From: Rhodoferax sp.
GTDB taxonomy: Bacteria > Pseudomonadota > Gammaproteobacteria > Burkholderiales > Burkholderiaceae_C
Direction of reading: 5' to 3'
Length of the DNA: 58,713 nt
Assembly (NCBI RefSeq): GCF_023700745.1
Contig: NZ_JAMPYG010000019.1
Coordinates: 1 to 58,713 of the forward strand
Within the stretch, counting starts at the first letter, position 1. Each line of letters opens with the position of its first letter. A program made the position numbers and the translations under genes. Shown piece after piece: positions 1-8,649 of the stretch. The notes under the pieces are model-generated. The model was given only the letters and a program-made list of their open reading frames with translations. It had not been told where the DNA came from and searched no databases.

Positions 1-86
1 CACCATGCGCCTGAGTTTGCTGAGGGTTCCCACGTCTATCACTCCTAATCACCCCTGCTCAAAAATGAAGCAAGAATTGTGGATAA

Positions 87-440
87 CGTGGCTCAGTTTT
101 CGACTGGAATTCCTACTTTTTTGGCCCAACCTTCATTTGGAATCAACACGCTGTCATGCATGCGCTGGGTCTGGCCTCTGATGAGATGTTTCCCGGTCCG
201 ACCACCCCCGACCTTGAGTGGCAAACTTGGATCGTTTACTCGGCCATTCCGCTGGGGACGGCCCTGATGTGCTTCCGGTTTTTGCAGGTCGCCTACACCT
301 TTGCCCGAACCGGCGAACTGCCGCACCACGACCACAGCCATGTAGATGGCTTGGACGACGTGGACGTCATCGATGAGTTTCATCCGCATGAGATATATAC
401 CGCTGGATCAGGCAAAGCCAATGGGAGCAACAAGTCATGA
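87..440 (+). pseudogene. TRAP transporter small permease (DctQ), 5'-truncated remnant
   Basis: The frame ending in TGA at 438-440 is open only from 87 and gives about 117 residues. It holds one hydrophobic segment (WIVYSAIPLGTALMCF) and a His/Asp-rich tail (HHDHSHVDG), as at the C-terminus of some DctQ small permeases. Further upstream this frame meets stops at 12, 21, 66 and 84, and no other frame supplies the missing membrane helices. The stop overlaps the ATG of dctM (ATGA), the normal coupling of a dctQ-dctM pair. I read it as a dctQ that lost its 5' part by insertion, rearrangement or an assembly join. A frameshift close to the window edge is the alternative. Confidence 0.6.
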
Positions 441-1720
441 GTACCGCTGTCATTTTGTTTCTGCTTATCGCGCTCATGCTCACGGGCATGCCGATCTCCA
501 TCTCGCTGGGCCTTACTGTTCTTTCATTCCTCTACCTGTTTACCCAGGTGCCGATCGAGTCGGTGGCACTGAAATTGTTCACTGGCATTGAAAAGTTCGA
601 GATCATGGCGATTCCGTTCTTCATTCTGGCGGGTAATTTCCTGACCCACGGGGGTGTGGCCCGGCGCATGATCCACTTTGCTACCTCGATGGTAGGCCAT
701 TTTTACGGTGGTCTGGGTCTGTCCGGGGTGGTGGCCTGTGCCTTGTTTGCAGCCATCTCAGGCTCCTCCCCGGCCACGGTGGTGGCGATTGGCTCAATCT
801 TGCTGCCCGCCATGGTCAAGGCAGGTTACCCAATGAAGTTTGGTGCCGGTGTGGTCACCACCGCCGGTGGTCTGGGCATTCTGATTCCACCGTCGATCGC
901 CATGATCATCTACGCCGTGGCCACCAATTCGTCGATTGGTGCGCTGTTCATGGCAGGTGTGATTCCGGGGCTGGTGCTGGCCTTCTTGCTCGGTGTCACC
1001 ACCTGGTATGTAGCCCGCAAAAACAACTACCCACGCCAGCGCAAGGCCAGCTGGGTCGAGCGCTGGAAGGCGCTGCGCGAAGCGTTCTGGGGCGTGCTGC
1101 TGGTCTTCATCGTGATGGGCGGCATTTACTCGGGCGTGTTTACACCCACTGAGGCGGCAGCTGTAGCGGCGGTTTATGCGTTTGTGATTGCCATCTTTGT
1201 CTACAAGGACATGCAGCTCAAAGACGTGACCAAGGTTTTCGTGTCATCGGCCAACATGAGCGCGATGTTGCTCTACATCATCACCAACGCAGCGCTGTTT
1301 TCGTTCTTGATGTCGTACCAGCATGTACCCGAAGAAATGGCGGGCTGGATGTTGTCCCAGGGGCTGGGCCAGATTTCGTTCCTGCTGATCGCGAACCTGT
1401 TGCTGCTGGCAGCCGGCAATTTCATGGAGCCGTCATCGATCATCCTGATCCTGGCGCCAATTCTGTTCCCGATTGCGATCAAACTGGGCATCGATCCGAT
1501 CCACTTCGGCATCATCATGACGGTGAATATGGAAATCGGCATGTGCCATCCCCCAGTGGGACTGAACCTTTATGTAGCTTCAGGCATCACCAAGATGGGC
1601 ATTACCGAATTGACCGTCGCTGTGTGGCCATGGCTACTGACCATGCTGGCCTTCTTGGTACTCGTCACCTATTGGTCACCACTGACCTTGTGGCTGCCTA
1701 AAACGCTTGGAATGATGTGA
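437..1720 (+). CDS. dctM: TRAP transporter large permease, DctM family
   Basis: A 427-residue polytopic inner-membrane protein, the usual length of DctM/SiaM subunits, which form the sodium-driven transport channel of TRAP systems. Hydrophobic helices run end to end, and family features are visible: an N-terminal GMPISISLGL segment, the FFILAG turn, ISGSSPATVVAIGSILLPAM, and PPSIAMIIYAV near the middle. The start overlaps the stop of the dctQ remnant by four bases. The downstream enzymes point to a C5/C6 di- or tricarboxylate such as itaconate, aconitate or tricarballylate as substrate, but the sequence does not fix it. No dctP is visible; it would lie before the window start, if present. With the truncated dctQ, function of this transporter is uncertain. 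Confidence 0.93.
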   Translation: MSTAVILFLLIALMLTGMPISISLGLTVLSFLYLFTQVPIESVALKLFTGIEKFEIMAIPFFILAGNFLTHGGVARRMIHFATSMVGHFYGGLGLSGVVACALFAAISGSSPATVVAIGSILLPAMVKAGYPMKFGAGVVTTAGGLGILIPPSIAMIIYAVATNSSIGALFMAGVIPGLVLAFLLGVTTWYVARKNNYPRQRKASWVERWKALREAFWGVLLVFIVMGGIYSGVFTPTEAAAVAAVYAFVIAIFVYKDMQLKDVTKVFVSSANMSAMLLYIITNAALFSFLMSYQHVPEEMAGWMLSQGLGQISFLLIANLLLLAAGNFMEPSSIILILAPILFPIAIKLGIDPIHFGIIMTVNMEIGMCHPPVGLNLYVASGITKMGITELTVAVWPWLLTMLAFLVLVTYWSPLTLWLPKTLGMM

Positions 1721-1785
1721 CAAAAGGGATTTATGTCCGAATTGCACAAGCTTCAGACGCCCCATTTTTTGGAAAAAAACCTCTG

Positions 1786-2631
1786 ATGAAACTCACAAAC
1801 TGGATTGGTCGCTCGGAAAGCGTGTGTGACACAGCCACCCCAACCCCCTACGCCGCACTCTCAGCCACCTTTGACCGCGAACCGACACATCCTGAAGTCG
1901 GCACACCGCTACCACCGCTTTGGCACTGGCTTTACTTTTTGCCCCTGTGCCGCCAATCGGGAATTGGGGCGGACGGCCATGCCAAGCGCGGTGGCTTCCT
2001 GCCTCCGGTGCCGCTACCACGGCGCATGTGGGCGGGTAGCCAGTTCACCTTTCACCAGCCATTGCGCATTGGCGACGCGCTGGAGCGCACCTCAACCATT
2101 GCCGACGTCTCTGAAAAAACCGGCCGCACCGGCAAACTGGTATTTGTCAAGGTGCGCCACGAAGTACGCCGTGAGCGTGAAGCCGATGTGGCGTTGACGG
2201 AGTTTCATGACATCGTATACCGCGAAGCCGCCCAATCCGCCGACATTGCCCCGCCACCCAAGGCAGCGCCAGCCAGCGCAGTGTGGGAAAAACGCTGGGT
2301 ACCCGACGACGTGCTGCTGTTTCGCTACTCGGCGCTGACCTTCAACGGCCACCGCATTCACTATGACCGCAAGTACGTGACCGAGGTCGAAGGCTACCCC
2401 GGTCTGATCGTGCACGGCCCGATGGTGGCCACACTGCTGCTGGACCTGCTGCGCCACCAGATGCCCGATGCACAGGTGCTCAGCTACGAGTTCCGCGCCG
2501 TGCGTCCGGTATTTGACATCAACCACTTTTTTGTCTGCGGCGAACCGCAAGCCGATGGCAAGACCATCCATCTGTGGGCCAAAGACCATGAAGGTTGGCT
2601 GACCATGGATGCCACGGCCGTGATCGCCTGA
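1786..2631 (+). CDS. FAS1-like/MaoC-type acyl-CoA hydratase, probable itaconyl-CoA hydratase
   Basis: A 281-residue member of the HTD2/mesaconyl-C4-CoA hydratase family: an N-terminal FAS1-like dehydratase half (LPPLWHWLYFLPLCRQS, GGFLPPVPLPRRMWAG) and a C-terminal hot-dog half (FNGHRIHYDRKYVTEVEGYPGLIVHGP) with the expected hydratase motif. The ATG at 1786 opens the family-typical MKLTNWIGRSE; a GTG at 1717 touching dctM would add 23 unconserved residues. The next two genes encode a class III CoA-transferase and a CitE-type lyase, the same trio as Ict, Ich and Ccl of itaconate degradation in Pseudomonas. Hydration of itaconyl-CoA to citramalyl-CoA is therefore the best call. Mesaconyl-C4-CoA hydration is the main alternative and leads to the same product. 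Confidence 0.85.
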   Translation: MKLTNWIGRSESVCDTATPTPYAALSATFDREPTHPEVGTPLPPLWHWLYFLPLCRQSGIGADGHAKRGGFLPPVPLPRRMWAGSQFTFHQPLRIGDALERTSTIADVSEKTGRTGKLVFVKVRHEVRREREADVALTEFHDIVYREAAQSADIAPPPKAAPASAVWEKRWVPDDVLLFRYSALTFNGHRIHYDRKYVTEVEGYPGLIVHGPMVATLLLDLLRHQMPDAQVLSYEFRAVRPVFDINHFFVCGEPQADGKTIHLWAKDHEGWLTMDATAVIA

Positions 2632-2640
2632 GGAGTAAGT

Positions 2641-3822
2641 ATGCAACCCCTCAAAGGCATCACCGTTGTGACTCTGGAGCACGCCATTGCGGCTCCGTTC
2701 GCCACCCGTCAGCTGGCGGATCTGGGTGCGCGTGTCATCAAGATCGAGCGCCCCGGCGTCGGCGACTTTGCCCGAGCTTACGACAACCGTGTGCGCGGCA
2801 TCGCCTCGCACTTTGTCTGGACCAACCGCAGCAAGGAAAGCCTGACGCTTGATGTCAAACACCCCGAGGCACAAAAAATCCTCAAACGCATCATTGAGGA
2901 AGAGGCTGACGTGGTGGTGCAAAATCTGGCACCAGGTGCTGCTGCCCGTTTGGGCTTGTCGTATGAAGTGTTGAGCAAGGCCAAGCCCGGCATCATCGTC
3001 TGCGACATCTCGGGCTATGGCGACGATGGCCCCTACCGCGACAAAAAGGCCTACGACCTGCTGATTCAGAGCGAGGCCGGTTTTGTGTCTGTCACCGGCA
3101 CCGAAGACACACCGTCCAAGGCCGGTCCGTCGATTGCCGACATTGCTGCTGGCATGTACGCCTACACCAACATCCTGGCCGCGCTGATGCATCGCCAGCA
3201 AACCGGTGAAGGCCAGCACATCGACATCTCCATGCTCGAAGCGTTGACCGAATGGATGGGATACCCGCTGTATTACAGCCTGGACGGCGCCGCACCCCCC
3301 AAACGCACCGGAGCCAGCCACGCCACCATTTACCCGTACGGTCCGTTCCCGGCCGGTGACGGCAAGACTGTGATGCTGGGTCTGCAAAACGAGCGTGAAT
3401 GGAAAGCCTTTTGTGAACAGGTGTTGCAACAACCCGGGCTGGCCACGGACGAGCGGTTTGCCAGCAACCCCAAGCGCGTGGCGAATCGCACGGTGCTGTA
3501 TGAACTGATCGTGCAGGCCTTTGCCTGCCTGAGCGTAACCCAAGTGGTGCAACGCCTGGAGGCGGCGCAGATCGCCAATGCCCAGGTCAACACCATGGCC
3601 GAGGTCTGGGCACACCCGCAACTCAAGGCGCGTGACCGATGGACCGCTGTGGATACGTCGGTGGGCAGTGTCCCCGCGCTGCTGCCACCAGGTTCCTGGA
3701 TGAAGGGGCCACCGCGCATGGATGCCGTGCCCGCCTTGGGCCAGCACACAGAGTCCATTTTGTCGGACCTGGGCTACAGCACTGAACAGCTCACCGCACT
3801 GCGCGCCGAAGGGGTTGTGTGA
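2641..3822 (+). CDS. Class III (CaiB/BaiF) CoA-transferase, probable itaconate CoA-transferase
   Basis: 393 residues, standard for family III CoA-transferases. The N-terminal segment (VVTLEHAIAAPFATRQLADLGARVIKIE) is the family hallmark, and the likely catalytic Asp is residue 167 in GPSIADIAAGMYA, where it forms the acyl-anhydride intermediate. The enzyme should move CoA from succinyl-CoA to itaconate (or a related C5 dicarboxylate) in the cytoplasm. It starts 9 bases after the hydratase, preceded by AGGAG, and its stop overlaps the lyase start (GTGA), so the three are translationally linked. Family III enzymes vary widely in acceptor, so the substrate rests on the neighbouring hydratase and citramalyl-CoA-type lyase. 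Confidence 0.87.
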   Translation: MQPLKGITVVTLEHAIAAPFATRQLADLGARVIKIERPGVGDFARAYDNRVRGIASHFVWTNRSKESLTLDVKHPEAQKILKRIIEEEADVVVQNLAPGAAARLGLSYEVLSKAKPGIIVCDISGYGDDGPYRDKKAYDLLIQSEAGFVSVTGTEDTPSKAGPSIADIAAGMYAYTNILAALMHRQQTGEGQHIDISMLEALTEWMGYPLYYSLDGAAPPKRTGASHATIYPYGPFPAGDGKTVMLGLQNEREWKAFCEQVLQQPGLATDERFASNPKRVANRTVLYELIVQAFACLSVTQVVQRLEAAQIANAQVNTMAEVWAHPQLKARDRWTAVDTSVGSVPALLPPGSWMKGPPRMDAVPALGQHTESILSDLGYSTEQLTALRAEGVV

Positions 3823-4646
3823 GCCCCATCATCTACTTGTTTGTGCCCGGCAACCGCCCCGAGCGTTTCGCCAAAGCCCTGGCCAGCGGCGCTGACCGGG
3901 TGATTCTGGATTTGGAAGATGCCGTGGCACCCGATGACAAGGTAGCGGCGCGCACCCACATGGCTGGCTGGCTGAACACGCTGACACCGCCTGATCGGGA
4001 TCGGCTGCTGGTACGTGTCAACGATGCCGCCAGCCCCTGGCATACGGACGATTTGCATTGGCTGCGTGGTTTGCCTCTGAGGGAAGTGATGCTCTCCAAA
4101 TGTGAATCACCTGAGCAGGTTGACCAGGTCGCGGGACACCTGTCTGTCGGCGCCAGCGTGCTGCCGCTGATCGAAACGGTGCGCGGCGTTTTGGCCGCAG
4201 CAGCCATTGCCCGGGCTTCGAACGTGTCGCGGCTGGCGTTTGGCTCGCTGGACTACCTGCTTGATCTGGACCTGCCTGGACCCGGCTTTGCGCTGGATGC
4301 GGCCGCCTTGGCCATCGCCATGGCATCACGTGCCGAAAGCCTGCCGCCCCCGGTGGCCGGTGTCACGCCCGAGCTGGACGCGGACGCGGTGCAACGTGAC
4401 CTGGCGCATGCCCGGGCTTTGGGTTATGGCGCCAAGATGTGTATCCATCCGATGCAAGTCGCCGTGGTGCGCAAGGCCTTCAAACCCGACGCGCAGACGC
4501 TCGCCTGGGCCCGGCGCGTGGTCGCCCAATGGCAGCAGTCCAACGGGGCGGGTGCGATCCAGGTCGACGGGAAGATGGTCGACAAACCGGTGCTGTTACG
4601 CGCCGAACGCATGCTGGCCTTAGCCGGTCAATCTCAATCTCTTTAA
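3819..4646 (+). CDS. CitE-like lyase, probable (S)-citramalyl-CoA lyase
   Basis: 275 residues of the HpcH/HpaI-CitE fold. The N-terminus YLFVPGNRPERF, the LDLEDAV strand, the IETVRG segment (Mg-binding Glu) and FGSLDYLLDL (Mg-binding Asp) are all present, as is the C-terminal KMCIHPMQV that closes the active site. It is predicted to cleave citramalyl-CoA to acetyl-CoA and pyruvate, the last step of itaconate catabolism. The GTG start at 3819 overlaps the CoA-transferase stop. Its length matches the Pseudomonas citramalyl-CoA lyase. Malyl-CoA or citryl-CoA-like activity cannot be ruled out from sequence alone. Confidence 0.87.
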   Translation: MSPIIYLFVPGNRPERFAKALASGADRVILDLEDAVAPDDKVAARTHMAGWLNTLTPPDRDRLLVRVNDAASPWHTDDLHWLRGLPLREVMLSKCESPEQVDQVAGHLSVGASVLPLIETVRGVLAAAAIARASNVSRLAFGSLDYLLDLDLPGPGFALDAAALAIAMASRAESLPPPVAGVTPELDADAVQRDLAHARALGYGAKMCIHPMQVAVVRKAFKPDAQTLAWARRVVAQWQQSNGAGAIQVDGKMVDKPVLLRAERMLALAGQSQSL

Positions 4647-4669
4647 CTTTGACAGACAGGGAAACCCCC

Positions 4670-6022
4670 ATGGCCTCCACCATCATTGACTCCCGGATTT
4701 TTGGCGACATGTTCAGCGATGTCCGCATGCGCCAGGTCTGGTCGGACGAAAACCGCACCGCCAAATACCTCGACATCGAACGTGCCCTGGCCAAAGTCCA
4801 GGGTCAACTGGGCATCATCCCCCAGGAAGCCGCGGACGAAATCGTCCAACACTGTGAACTGTCCATGATCGACTGGGACAAACTCAAAGCCAAGACCGAG
4901 CAAATTGGTTACCCCATCATCGCGGTGGTGAATCAGATCAATGCCAACTGCCGCGACGGTCTGGGCGAATACTGCCACTGGGGTGCCACCACCCAGGACA
5001 TCACCGACACCGCCGCCGTGCTGCAAATGCGTGAAGGCCTGGCGCTGGTCGAACAAGACTTGGCCGACATTTCGGATGCGCTGGCCACCTTGGCCAAAAC
5101 CTACCGCGACACCCCCATCATTGGCCGCAGCAACTTGCAGCAGGCTACCCCCATCACCTTTGGCTACAAAATGGCCAGCATTCTGGCCGGCATCGAGCGC
5201 CACCGTGAGCGCCTGAGTCAGCTCAAGCCCCGTGTCCTGATGGGCGAGTTTGGCGGGGCCTCCGGCACACTGTCTTCGCTGGAACAAGGCGCCATGGAAA
5301 CCCAAGCCGGCTTGATGAAAGAACTGGATCTGGCGCAGCCGCTGATCTCCTGGCACACCGTGCGCGACACCATTGCCGAGGTCGGTGCCTTCCTCGGCTT
5401 GGTCGGCGGCTCGCTCGGCAAGATTGCCATGGACGTGAAGCTGCTGATGCAAACCGAGGTGGGCGAGGTGTTCGAGCCCTATGCCCCCGGGCGTGGTTCG
5501 TCGTCAACCATGCCGCAAAAGCGCAACCCGATATCCTGCCTCTACATCCACGCCAACGTGTCGGTGGCACGCCAGCACGCCGCCGCGCTGATGGATGCCA
5601 TGGTGGCCGACCATGAGCGCTCCACCGGCCCCTGGGAAATTGAATGGGTGTCGTTGCCGGAAATCTTTTGCCTGATGTCGGGCGCATTGAAGCAAACCAA
5701 GTTTGTGCTGCAGGGTCTGGAGGTGGACGCCGTGCGCATGCGCGCCAACATGGACATCACCAATGGCCTGGTCATGTCCGAGGCCGTGATGATGGGTCTG
5801 GGCCCGTACATTGGCCGCGAATATGCGCACGACCTGGTCTACGACCTGTGTCGCCAGGCCTTGCGGGAAAACCGCCCGCTGATCGACATTCTTGAAGCCC
5901 ACCCGGAGATCAACAAACACGTGAGACGCGCGCAGCTTGAGACCATGTGCGACCCCATCAACCACCTGGGGCAGGCCGGTGTGATGGTGGACCGTGTGCT
6001 GGCCGCGCGCCAGGGAGCTTGA
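4670..6022 (+). CDS. Fumarase/aspartase-superfamily lyase of the CMLE type; candidate trans-aconitate decarboxylase
   Basis: 450 residues. The superfamily signature is complete (GSSSTMPQKRNP, residues 277-287 region), with GATTQDITDT near 105-114 and GRSNLQQATPITFG near 152-165. The last motif resembles 3-carboxymuconate cycloisomerase (CMLE) enzymes more than purine-pathway adenylosuccinate lyases. The ATG at 4670 follows an AGGGAAA ribosome-binding site; an upstream in-frame extension overlapping the previous gene is unlikely. The fungal trans-aconitate decarboxylase Tad1 belongs to this CMLE branch and works beside a PrpF-family aconitate isomerase. Here a PrpF-domain gene and an itaconate-degrading trio share the operon, so decarboxylation of trans-aconitate to itaconate is an attractive inference. 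A different C-N, C-O or C-C lyase reaction on a substituted succinate remains possible. Confidence 0.8.
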   Translation: MASTIIDSRIFGDMFSDVRMRQVWSDENRTAKYLDIERALAKVQGQLGIIPQEAADEIVQHCELSMIDWDKLKAKTEQIGYPIIAVVNQINANCRDGLGEYCHWGATTQDITDTAAVLQMREGLALVEQDLADISDALATLAKTYRDTPIIGRSNLQQATPITFGYKMASILAGIERHRERLSQLKPRVLMGEFGGASGTLSSLEQGAMETQAGLMKELDLAQPLISWHTVRDTIAEVGAFLGLVGGSLGKIAMDVKLLMQTEVGEVFEPYAPGRGSSSTMPQKRNPISCLYIHANVSVARQHAAALMDAMVADHERSTGPWEIEWVSLPEIFCLMSGALKQTKFVLQGLEVDAVRMRANMDITNGLVMSEAVMMGLGPYIGREYAHDLVYDLCRQALRENRPLIDILEAHPEINKHVRRAQLETMCDPINHLGQAGVMVDRVLAARQGA

Positions 6023-6028
6023 CCCACC

Positions 6029-7489
6029 ATGCCCACACCTGACAAGCAAACAACCGTTGACGTGTTGGTGATCGGCGGCGGCAATGCCGCCCTGTGCGCC
6101 GCGCTCATGGCGCGCGAGGCCGGTGCCAGTGTCTTGCTTCTGGAGTCCGCCCCGCGTGAATGGCGCGGCGGCAACTCGGCCCACACTCGCAACCTGCGTT
6201 GTATGCACGACGCGCCGCAAGACGTGCTGGTCGATGCCTACACCGAAGAAGAGTTCTGGCAAGACCTGCTGAAGGTCACCGGCGGCCTGACCAATGAGCA
6301 ACTGGCCCGGCGTGTGATCCGCGACTCCAGCACCTGCCGCCCGTGGATGCGCAGCCATGGCGTGCACTTTCAGCCCTCGCTTTCAGGAGCGCTTCACACG
6401 GCACGCACCAATGCGTTTTTTATGGGCGGAGGCAAGGCACTGGTGAACGCCTACTTTCGCAGTGCGGAAAAGCTGGGTGTGCAGGTGCGCTACAACGCGC
6501 CGGTCAAGCGGATAGAGCTGGACAACGGCCACTTTGTTGCTGCCCATGTGGAGGCCAAAGGCCTGGATGGGCGCGTACGTTCTGAGCGCATCACGGCTCG
6601 CGCCTGTGTGCTGGCCGCTGGCGGCTTTGAGTCCAACCGCGAGTGGCTGCGTGAGGCCTGGGGCACCAACGAGCGCGGCGAAACCCCGTCTGACAACTTC
6701 CTGATCCGTGGCACCCAATTCAATCAGGGGGTGTTGCTACGTCACCTGCTCAATGACCATGGTGCCGATGCGATTGGTGACCCGACACAAGCCCACATGG
6801 TGGCCATTGATGCGCGCGCCCCGCTCTATGACGGTGGCATCTGCACCCGCATTGACTGCGTCTCGCTCGGTGTCGTGGTGAACCGGGAGGCCAGGCGCTT
6901 CTATGACGAGGGTGAAGACTTCTGGCCCAAGCGTTATGCCATCTGGGGCCGTTTGGTGGCTCAGCAGCCGGGGCAAATCGCCTATTCCATCATCGATGCC
7001 AAAGCCATCGGCCGCTTCATGCCACCGGTGTTTCCCGGGGTCAAGGCCAACACCCTGTCCGAGCTGGCCAGCCAACTCGGACTCGATGTCAACACCTTCA
7101 TGCAAACGCTTAACGAGTACAACAACGCTTGCCAAGTGGGCACCTTCGACCACACTGCGCTGGACGACTGTCATACCGAACAGGTTTCACCCGCCAAAAC
7201 CCATTGGGCGCGACCGATCGATACCGCTCCGTTTTACGCTTACGCACTGCGACCCGGCGTCACTTTCACCTATCTTGGCCTCAAAACCGATGAAACAGCC
7301 GCCGTGCGCTTCGGTGATGTGCCCAGCGACAACCTGTTTGTGGCGGGTGAAATGATGGCCGGTAATGTCCTGGGCAAGGGTTACACCGCCGGTGTCGGCA
7401 TGTCGATTGGCACAGCATTTGGCCGGATTGCAGGCGTTGAAGCCGCACGCGCCGCAAAGCAACAGGGGGCGATCCATGCAAGCGCTTGA
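6029..7489 (+). CDS. tcuA: FAD-dependent tricarballylate dehydrogenase
   Basis: 486 residues of the fumarate reductase/succinate dehydrogenase flavoprotein family. An N-terminal dinucleotide-binding motif ([14 protein letters not shown]) is followed by the TcuA-typical [10 protein letters not shown] segment and a C-terminal [30 protein letters not shown] that closes the FAD site. Salmonella TcuA oxidises tricarballylate to cis-aconitate. The gene starts six bases after the lyase and overlaps tcuB by 14 bases, so the pair is co-translated. The product would be a peripheral cytoplasmic enzyme passing electrons to TcuB. Related FAD dehydrogenases acting on other tricarboxylates are the only serious alternative. 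Confidence 0.88.
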   Translation: MPTPDKQTTVDVLVIGGGNAALCAALMAREAGASVLLLESAPREWRGGNSAHTRNLRCMHDAPQDVLVDAYTEEEFWQDLLKVTGGLTNEQLARRVIRDSSTCRPWMRSHGVHFQPSLSGALHTARTNAFFMGGGKALVNAYFRSAEKLGVQVRYNAPVKRIELDNGHFVAAHVEAKGLDGRVRSERITARACVLAAGGFESNREWLREAWGTNERGETPSDNFLIRGTQFNQGVLLRHLLNDHGADAIGDPTQAHMVAIDARAPLYDGGICTRIDCVSLGVVVNREARRFYDEGEDFWPKRYAIWGRLVAQQPGQIAYSIIDAKAIGRFMPPVFPGVKANTLSELASQLGLDVNTFMQTLNEYNNACQVGTFDHTALDDCHTEQVSPAKTHWARPIDTAPFYAYALRPGVTFTYLGLKTDETAAVRFGDVPSDNLFVAGEMMAGNVLGKGYTAGVGMSIGTAFGRIAGVEAARAAKQQGAIHASA

Positions 7490-8648
7490 CAGCCTGGTAA
7501 ACGATGCCCGGCAACTGGCGGCGGGCCACGGAGCGGCATCACCCGCCGTGACCGAGGTGGCGAGGCAGATGCAAATCTGCAACGCCTGCCGCTACTGCGA
7601 GGGGTTTTGCGCGGTGTTCCCAGCCATGACCCGGCGGCTGGAATTTGGCCCGTCCGACATTCACTACATGGCAAATCTGTGCCATAACTGTGGCGCTTGT
7701 CTGCACGCCTGCCAGTACGCACCGCCACATGCATTTGCAGTCAATGTGCCGCAAGCCATGGCGCAAGTGCGTGGTGAAACCTACGTGGCCTATGCCTGGC
7801 CTGCGTCACTGGGCAAGCTTTACAAGCATAACGGCCTGACCGTATCACTCGCCCTGGCCGCTGCCCTGACTCTGTTTCTATTGTTGGCGCTGGCTTTGAA
7901 CGGTAGCCTGTGGGGCGGGTCATTGCAGGGCGATTTTTACAACTTGTTCCCGCACAACCTGCTGGCAATGATGTTTGCACCGGTCTTTTTGTGGGCGGTA
8001 GTGGCGTTAGGAATCGGTGTCACGCGTTTCCTGCGCGACGTATCGCCAGCCACAACGGGGCAAGCCATTGCAGGTGGCGATGCCCTGCAAGCCACACAGG
8101 ATGTGCTCAAACTCAAGTACCTGGACGGTGGCCATGGCGAGGGCTGCCACAACGAAGACGATGCGTACACGTTGTCACGCAGTCGGGCCCACCACCTGAC
8201 CTTTTATGGCTTCATGCTGTGCTTTGCGGCGACGAGCCTGGCAACTATTTATCACTACGTCTTTGGCTGGCACGCGCCCTATGACCTGCCGAGTCTTCCC
8301 AAGTTGCTGGGCCTTGTTGGGGGTGTCAGTCTGCTGCTGGGCACGACGGGCCTGTTCAGGCTCAAGCTGAGCCGTCATCCATTACACGGCGACGAGGCGC
8401 AAAAACCGATGGACTATGGCTTTATCGCGCTGCTGTTTTTGACCAGCGCCACCGGTTTGCTGCTGTGGCTGGCGCGTGCAACACCCGCTTTGGCGCTGCT
8501 GCTGGCACTGCATCTGGGGGTGGTGATGGCCTTGTTTGCCACCTTGCCTTATGGCAAATTTGCGCACGGCATTTTTCGCGCCGCTTCATTGTTGCGTTAC
8601 GCAGTAGAAAAACGCCAGCCCAGTTCCCTGGCACTGGGAGACGAATGA
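7476..8648 (+). CDS. tcuB: TcuB/CitB-type iron-sulfur membrane protein, redox partner of TcuA
   Basis: 390 residues. Two ferredoxin-like clusters are clear near the N-terminus: Cys 35, 38, 41 and 45 ([11 protein letters not shown]) and Cys 69, 72, 75 and 79 ([11 protein letters not shown]), expected to ligate two 4Fe-4S centres. Several transmembrane helices follow, with His residues that could bind haem. In Salmonella the TcuB protein reoxidises the FADH2 of TcuA and feeds electrons to the quinone pool. The ATG at 7476 follows AGGGGG and lies inside the end of tcuA. A longer reading of the same frame from 7365 would only duplicate the tcuA overlap and is rejected. The PrpF-TctC gene follows one base after the stop. 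Confidence 0.9.
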   Translation: MQALDSLVNDARQLAAGHGAASPAVTEVARQMQICNACRYCEGFCAVFPAMTRRLEFGPSDIHYMANLCHNCGACLHACQYAPPHAFAVNVPQAMAQVRGETYVAYAWPASLGKLYKHNGLTVSLALAAALTLFLLLALALNGSLWGGSLQGDFYNLFPHNLLAMMFAPVFLWAVVALGIGVTRFLRDVSPATTGQAIAGGDALQATQDVLKLKYLDGGHGEGCHNEDDAYTLSRSRAHHLTFYGFMLCFAATSLATIYHYVFGWHAPYDLPSLPKLLGLVGGVSLLLGTTGLFRLKLSRHPLHGDEAQKPMDYGFIALLFLTSATGLLLWLARATPALALLLALHLGVVMALFATLPYGKFAHGIFRAASLLRYAVEKRQPSSLALGDE

Positions 8649-8649
8649 C

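Noticed and set aside
78..86. Perfect DnaA-box sequence TGTGGATAA near the left edge
   Set aside because: It stands alone in the junction region of the truncated dctQ, with no AT-rich block or other boxes around it; a 9-base match is expected by chance.
2092..3747. Long open frame on the minus strand under ict and ich
   Set aside because: It is fully antisense to two recognised genes, with no family match and a high-GC codon bias artefact.
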